DNA from: Shewanella kaireitica
Lineage (GTDB): Bacteria; Pseudomonadota; Gammaproteobacteria; Enterobacterales; Shewanellaceae
Reading direction: 5' to 3'
Assembly: GCF_023284045.1 (NCBI RefSeq)
Contig: NZ_JAKIKQ010000004.1
Coordinates: 248,001 to 312,000 of the forward strand
Length of the DNA stretch: 64,000 nt
The first letter of the stretch is position 1; the number at the start of each line of letters is the position of its first letter. A program made the position numbers and the translations under genes. Below, piece after piece: positions 61,806 to 64,000 of the stretch. The notes beneath the pieces were generated by a model. That model worked only from the letters and a program-made list of their open reading frames with translations, was not told the origin of the DNA and did not search any database.

Positions 61806-63206
61806 TTGAAGATTAAAAGGTTTTTAGCAAAAGATATGCGCTCGGCCCTAGCTCAAGTTAAAGAAACTTTGGGCTCTGATGCTGTCATCATGTCGAATAA
61901 AAAAGTCACTGGCGGAATAGAAATCGTCGCGGCTGTGGACTATGACGATCCTAAGCCTCAAATTGCGGCAACGGCGCCGTCTCCTGCTGCCTTTACAGAC
62001 CTAAGTGATGAAAAAGTGACACTTGGGTCGCGAGCGAATGTAAAATCAGAGTCTCGTGCTAACCCAACGCCAGCGCCAGATTCACTACAAGCGCTGCTTG
62101 AACGTCAACAAAGCAGAGTAAACCAGCACACTTCAGCTACACGTAGCGAAGAGCTCGATATGCCCGAGTGGGCTAAAGGTTTACAGGCACAAGTTGCTAA
62201 ATCGAAAGAGCCTGCAAAGGCGGAATTTACCCCGAATAGAGCGCCGGACAGTTTTGCACCACAGAAACAAAATAGCAGCGCTGAAATGGATGCGATGAAA
62301 GAGGAGCTAGCGTCAATTCGTAGCTTATTGACCCATCAGGTTAGCACCTTAATGTCTGAGCAAAAGAAGCGCACGGATCCTGTGGGTGCGATGTTAGAGA
62401 GCAAGCTGTTAGAAGCTGAGTTCTCACCTGCCGTTGCCAAAAAGCTGTCAAATTTGAGCGAACATTATTCTCCGGCTGAACTGGTTGCTTCATTGCCGCG
62501 CAGTTTAGCCAATATGTTAGATAACCAAGGCGACGACATTGTTCGTCAAGGTGGTGTGGTCGCATTTGTTGGACCAACAGGTGTTGGTAAAACCACGACT
62601 GTTGCCAAATTAGCCGCTAGATTTGCCGCGCATCATGGTTCAGATCAAGTTGCATTGATTACGACGGACCATTATCGCATTGGAGCCTTTGAGCAATTGG
62701 CAACTTATGGCAAAATAATGGGATGCCCAGTTAAGCAGGCTCATGATTTTAATGAGTTAGAACAGATTTTGTATCAGTTTAGAAACCGTAAGTTAGTTTT
62801 GATTGATACGGCAGGTATGGGCCAGAGAGATCTGCGTCTATTCCAGCAACTCGATAATTTGACAGCAAATAGCGCAATACCTATTCGTAGTTATCTGGTA
62901 ATGTCTGCAACAGGCCAGCGTCGAGTACTTGAAGACGCCGTAAAACAGTTTACCCGTATCCCGCTTTCTGGCGCGGTACTGACTAAGTTAGATGAATCAG
63001 TGTCTTTAGCGCCAGCGCTAAGTGTACTGATCCAAAGTGGGTTACCTTTGAGTTATGTGACTGATGGACAACGCGTTCCTGAAGATATGCAAGTGGCTGA
63101 CACGTTAGCTTTAGCCAACCGAGCATTAGCCGTGTTAGATAACCAAGAATTAGAACCATTACAGAACAGTGAGCGGTCACGAGAAATGACCCATGCATTT
63201 GAGTAA
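61806..63206 (+). CDS. flhF: Polar flagellum placement GTPase FlhF
   Basis: A 466-residue SRP-type GTPase. The N-terminal basic domain (MKIKRFLAKDMRSALAQVKETLGSDAVIMSNKK) is followed by a Pro/Ser-rich variable linker (about 60-190). The NG domain has P-loop GPTGVGKTTTVAKLAARFA from about 256, DTAGM and a TKLDE guanine-specificity element. It places the flagellum at the cell pole and is countered by FlhG. It starts with TTG after a GAGGG site. It is in the flhA-flhF-flhG unit. Confidence 0.96.
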   Translation: MKIKRFLAKDMRSALAQVKETLGSDAVIMSNKKVTGGIEIVAAVDYDDPKPQIAATAPSPAAFTDLSDEKVTLGSRANVKSESRANPTPAPDSLQALLERQQSRVNQHTSATRSEELDMPEWAKGLQAQVAKSKEPAKAEFTPNRAPDSFAPQKQNSSAEMDAMKEELASIRSLLTHQVSTLMSEQKKRTDPVGAMLESKLLEAEFSPAVAKKLSNLSEHYSPAELVASLPRSLANMLDNQGDDIVRQGGVVAFVGPTGVGKTTTVAKLAARFAAHHGSDQVALITTDHYRIGAFEQLATYGKIMGCPVKQAHDFNELEQILYQFRNRKLVLIDTAGMGQRDLRLFQQLDNLTANSAIPIRSYLVMSATGQRRVLEDAVKQFTRIPLSGAVLTKLDESVSLAPALSVLIQSGLPLSYVTDGQRVPEDMQVADTLALANRALAVLDNQELEPLQNSERSREMTHAFE

Positions 63207-63210
63207 AAAC

Positions 63211-64000
63211 ATGACTCCCGATCAAGCAAGTGGTTTACGTATGATGAATCAGCCAAATAATGAAAAAGTAAAAGTTATCGCCGTCTCTGGTGGTAAAGGT
63301 GGCGTTGGTAAAACCAGCGTATCAATTAACACCGCCGTAGCGTTAGCCGAAAAGGGCAAACGCGTGCTCGTTTTAGACGCCGATTTGGGTTTAGCCAACG
63401 TAGATGTGATGTTAGGTTTGCGCGCTGAGAAAAATTTATCTCATGTTTTGTCCGGAGATGCCGAATTAGATGATGTCATCTTAAGAGGACCAAAGGGCAT
63501 TGGGATCATTCCGGCAACTTCGGGTAGCCAGTCAATGGTTGAACTGACTCAAGCGCAACACGCAGGTTTAATCCGCGCGTTTAGTGAAATGAGAACCCAG
63601 TTTGATATTTTAATCGTTGATACTGCCGCCGGGATCTCAGACATGGTGCTCAGTTTTTCTCGGGCATCGCAAGATGTATTAATCGTTGTTTGTGATGAAC
63701 CAACATCGATAACCGATGCTTATGCACTGATTAAAATTTTGAGTCGCGAACACGGTGTGTTCCGTTTTAAAATTGTTGCTAACATGGTGCGCAGTTTACG
63801 CGAAGGTATGGAGTTGTTTGCCAAGTTAAGTAAAGTGACGGATAGATTTTTAGATGTTGCGCTTGAACTGGTTGCTACCGTGCCTTTCGATGAGAATTTA
63901 CGTAAGTCAGTAAGAAAGCAAAAGCTGATTGTTGAGGCGTTCCCTAAGTCTCCCGCTGCCATTGCTTATCACGGACTTGCGAACAAGATATTGAGTTGGC
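63211..64000 (+). CDS. flhG: Flagellar number regulator FlhG/FleN (3' end outside the window)
   Basis: The frame is open from 63211 to the window edge, giving 263 residues of a MinD/ParA-type ATPase. The N-terminal DQASGLRMMN helix is that of FlhG, which stimulates FlhF. The deviant Walker A is SGGKGGVGKTS (residues 26-36). VLVLDADLGLANVDVMLGL and ILIVDTAAGISDMVLSFSRASQDVLIVVCDEPTSITDAYALIK match the family. ATG 63211 was chosen; ATG 63193 in the same frame would overlap flhF. It limits the number of polar flagella. Confidence 0.95.
   Translation, partial: MTPDQASGLRMMNQPNNEKVKVIAVSGGKGGVGKTSVSINTAVALAEKGKRVLVLDADLGLANVDVMLGLRAEKNLSHVLSGDAELDDVILRGPKGIGIIPATSGSQSMVELTQAQHAGLIRAFSEMRTQFDILIVDTAAGISDMVLSFSRASQDVLIVVCDEPTSITDAYALIKILSREHGVFRFKIVANMVRSLREGMELFAKLSKVTDRFLDVALELVATVPFDENLRKSVRKQKLIVEAFPKSPAAIAYHGLANKILSW

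Overview
The window looks like a chromosomal segment of a marine gammaproteobacterium, most probably a Shewanella. The reasons are a complete polar-flagellum cluster in the Vibrio/Shewanella arrangement (FlrABC regulators, H-ring proteins FlgT/FlgO/FlgP, FlaG, FlhF and FlhG), a csgBA/csgEFG curli locus, moderate base composition, and dispersed short repeats, including a MITE with ATACCAATTGCATTAA ends. The genus call is inference from gene order and protein content, because no search could be run.

Layout. (1) 1-2856: the end of an operon of three unrecognised membrane proteins, the first cut by the window edge, closed by a hairpin with a 27-bp perfect stem. (2) 3215-10995: two consecutive secreted multidomain metalloproteases, an M43-like protease with PKD, PPC and dockerin-like modules and an M9-like collagenase. 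They end in the same pair of PPC domains. (3) 11506-16329: a curli locus. A csgB-like nucleator and a very large (547 aa) csgA-like curlin lie on the minus strand, divergent from csgE, csgF and csgG. No csgD or csgC is visible. (4) A tRNA-Arg(CCT) at 16494-16569. (5) 16653-64000: an almost uninterrupted flagellar and chemotaxis region: flgT, flgO-flgP, flgM-flgN, flgA, cheV-cheR, flgBCDE, flgFGHIJKL, two flagellins, flaG-fliD-fliT-fliS, flrA, flrBC, fliEFGHIJ, fliKLMNOPQR-flhB, flhA-flhF-flhG. The last gene is cut by the right edge.

How the genes work together. The flagellar regulatory hierarchy can be read in the DNA. Nine sites with the exact GG-N10-GC spacing of sigma-54 promoters sit before flgT, flgA, flgB, flgF, flagellin 1, flrB, fliE, fliK and flhA. 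Three strong sigma-28 (FliA) promoters sit before flgO, flgM and flagellin 2. FlrA should open the flrBC and early export/basal-body genes, FlrBC the hook-basal-body genes and flagellin 1, and FliA the late genes once FlgM has been exported. The two flagellins share an almost identical central part but have different promoters and divergent ends, which suggests gene conversion inside functionally specialised paralogues.

I found no CRISPR array, prophage, transposase or obvious defence system. The less usual items are the giant curlin, the dockerin-bearing protease next to a collagenase with matching C-terminal modules, the flagellin conversion tract, a nested-hairpin MITE ending about a dozen bases from the flhA promoter, and the unrecognised membrane operon at the left edge. 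Start positions follow the best ribosome binding site and promoter evidence, and in several genes they differ from the longest open frame.
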